Below, one piece after another: positions 63,611 to 64,000 of a stretch of 64,000 nt of DNA. A program made the position numbers and the translations under genes. The notes beneath the pieces were generated by a model. It ran no database searches, was not told where the DNA came from, and saw only the letters and a list, made by a program, of their open reading frames with translations. This stretch comes from Takakia lepidozioides (taxonomy: Eukaryota > Streptophyta > Takakiopsida > Takakiales > Takakiaceae): the NCBI GenBank assembly GCA_030704615.1, contig CM060731.1, forward strand, positions 42,902,001 to 42,966,000. Direction: 5' to 3'. Positions within the stretch are counted from its first letter, which is position 1. Every line of letters starts with the position of its first letter.

Positions 63611-64000
63611 ATGGCTGGAAAGCTTGTGCTCCTGATTTCGTTAGCGTTGCTGGCATGTCTGGGGGAAGCGAGGGATTTTTCCATAGTAGGCTATGATCCC
63701 GAAAGCTTGCATTCCGACGATCAGCTTTCTGATCTCTTCCACGCATGGCAGGCCAAGTATTCAAGGGTTTATAACGGCATCAAAGAGAAAGAGCACCGCT
63801 TCCAGATCTTTAAGGAGAATCTGAGGTTCATACATTCGCATAATCAAAAGAAAACGACTTATTGGATCGGATTGAACAAGTTTGCTGATCTTACTCATGA
63901 CGAATTCAAGAGACAGTATGTTGGCACACGGCTTGATAGATCCCGTCGGCACCGCAAGCCAAGTGCGAATTTTAGATATGCCGATATGGTGGATTCTCCT
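63611..64000 (+). CDS. papain-like cysteine protease precursor, XCP type, 5' part (130 aa visible)
   Basis: ATG at 63611. Residues 1-20 (MAGKLVLLISLALLACLGEA) are a secretory signal peptide. RDFSIVGYDPESL is typical of the xylem cysteine protease (XCP) group. The I29 inhibitory prodomain follows, with the ERFNIN-type helix (HRFQIFKENLRFIHSHN) and the GLNKFADLTHDEF block. KPSANFRYADMVDSP leads to the expected mature N-terminus just past the window edge. The catalytic Cys, His and Asn are therefore not visible. Such proteases act in the vacuole or cell wall, for XCPs during xylem cell autolysis; that role here is inferred from similarity. The frame is intact to the edge. Confidence 0.93.
   Translation, partial: MAGKLVLLISLALLACLGEARDFSIVGYDPESLHSDDQLSDLFHAWQAKYSRVYNGIKEKEHRFQIFKENLRFIHSHNQKKTTYWIGLNKFADLTHDEFKRQYVGTRLDRSRRHRKPSANFRYADMVDSP

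Overview
This window reads as nuclear DNA of a land plant. The evidence is intron-rich genes of plant families (a 13-exon GH1 beta-glucosidase, a MOC1-type chloroplast Holliday-junction resolvase, a mitochondrial phosphate carrier, a papain-like protease of the XCP type), a nuclear tRNA-Thr, and a dense load of LINE, LTR and PIF/Harbinger remnants. A seedless vascular plant (lycophyte or fern) is my guess, but the sequence alone does not settle it.

Layout. 1-13.8 kb: the 5' part of a cystinosin (PQ-loop cystine transporter) gene on the minus strand. Exons 1 and 2 lie at 13.7 and 12.4 kb and exon 3 at 1.7 kb; later exons are off the left edge. Its 10.6-kb intron 2 is packed with two LINE families (called A and B here), inserted tail-to-head into one another. 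A 1.5-kb LINE-A copy in intron 3 is an almost perfect inverted repeat of one in intron 2, so exon 3 sits inside a potential hairpin. 15.4-22.9 kb: a complete GH1 beta-glucosidase, minus strand, 13 exons with every splice phase consistent. 23.9-25.4 kb: a divergently transcribed four-helix membrane protein, 4 exons including a 29-nt microexon. 26.4 kb: tRNA-Thr(CGT). 27-37 kb: AT-rich, repeat-filled DNA with a LINE remnant, a 2.1-kb LTR containing 247-bp tandem repeats, three copies of an AT-rich repeat, and a scrambled Ty3/gypsy element. 40-42.4 kb: a membrane-anchored Josephin-family gene whose catalytic cysteine position is glycine. 43.3-44.2 kb: an intronless unrecognised coiled-coil ORF. 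45.9-49.3 kb: the MOC1-type resolvase, minus strand, 8 exons. 51.5-53.7 kb: the mitochondrial phosphate carrier, plus strand, 6 exons. 54-61 kb: LINE, Harbinger and MITE-like debris. 63.6 kb to the right edge: the start of an XCP-like cysteine protease.

The genes do not form an operon or pathway cluster; they are ordinary single plant genes separated by transposon-rich spacers. Exon coordinates below come from reading splice signals and matching remembered family motifs by eye. Where I say phases are consistent, I summed exon lengths and checked that the reading frame closes.
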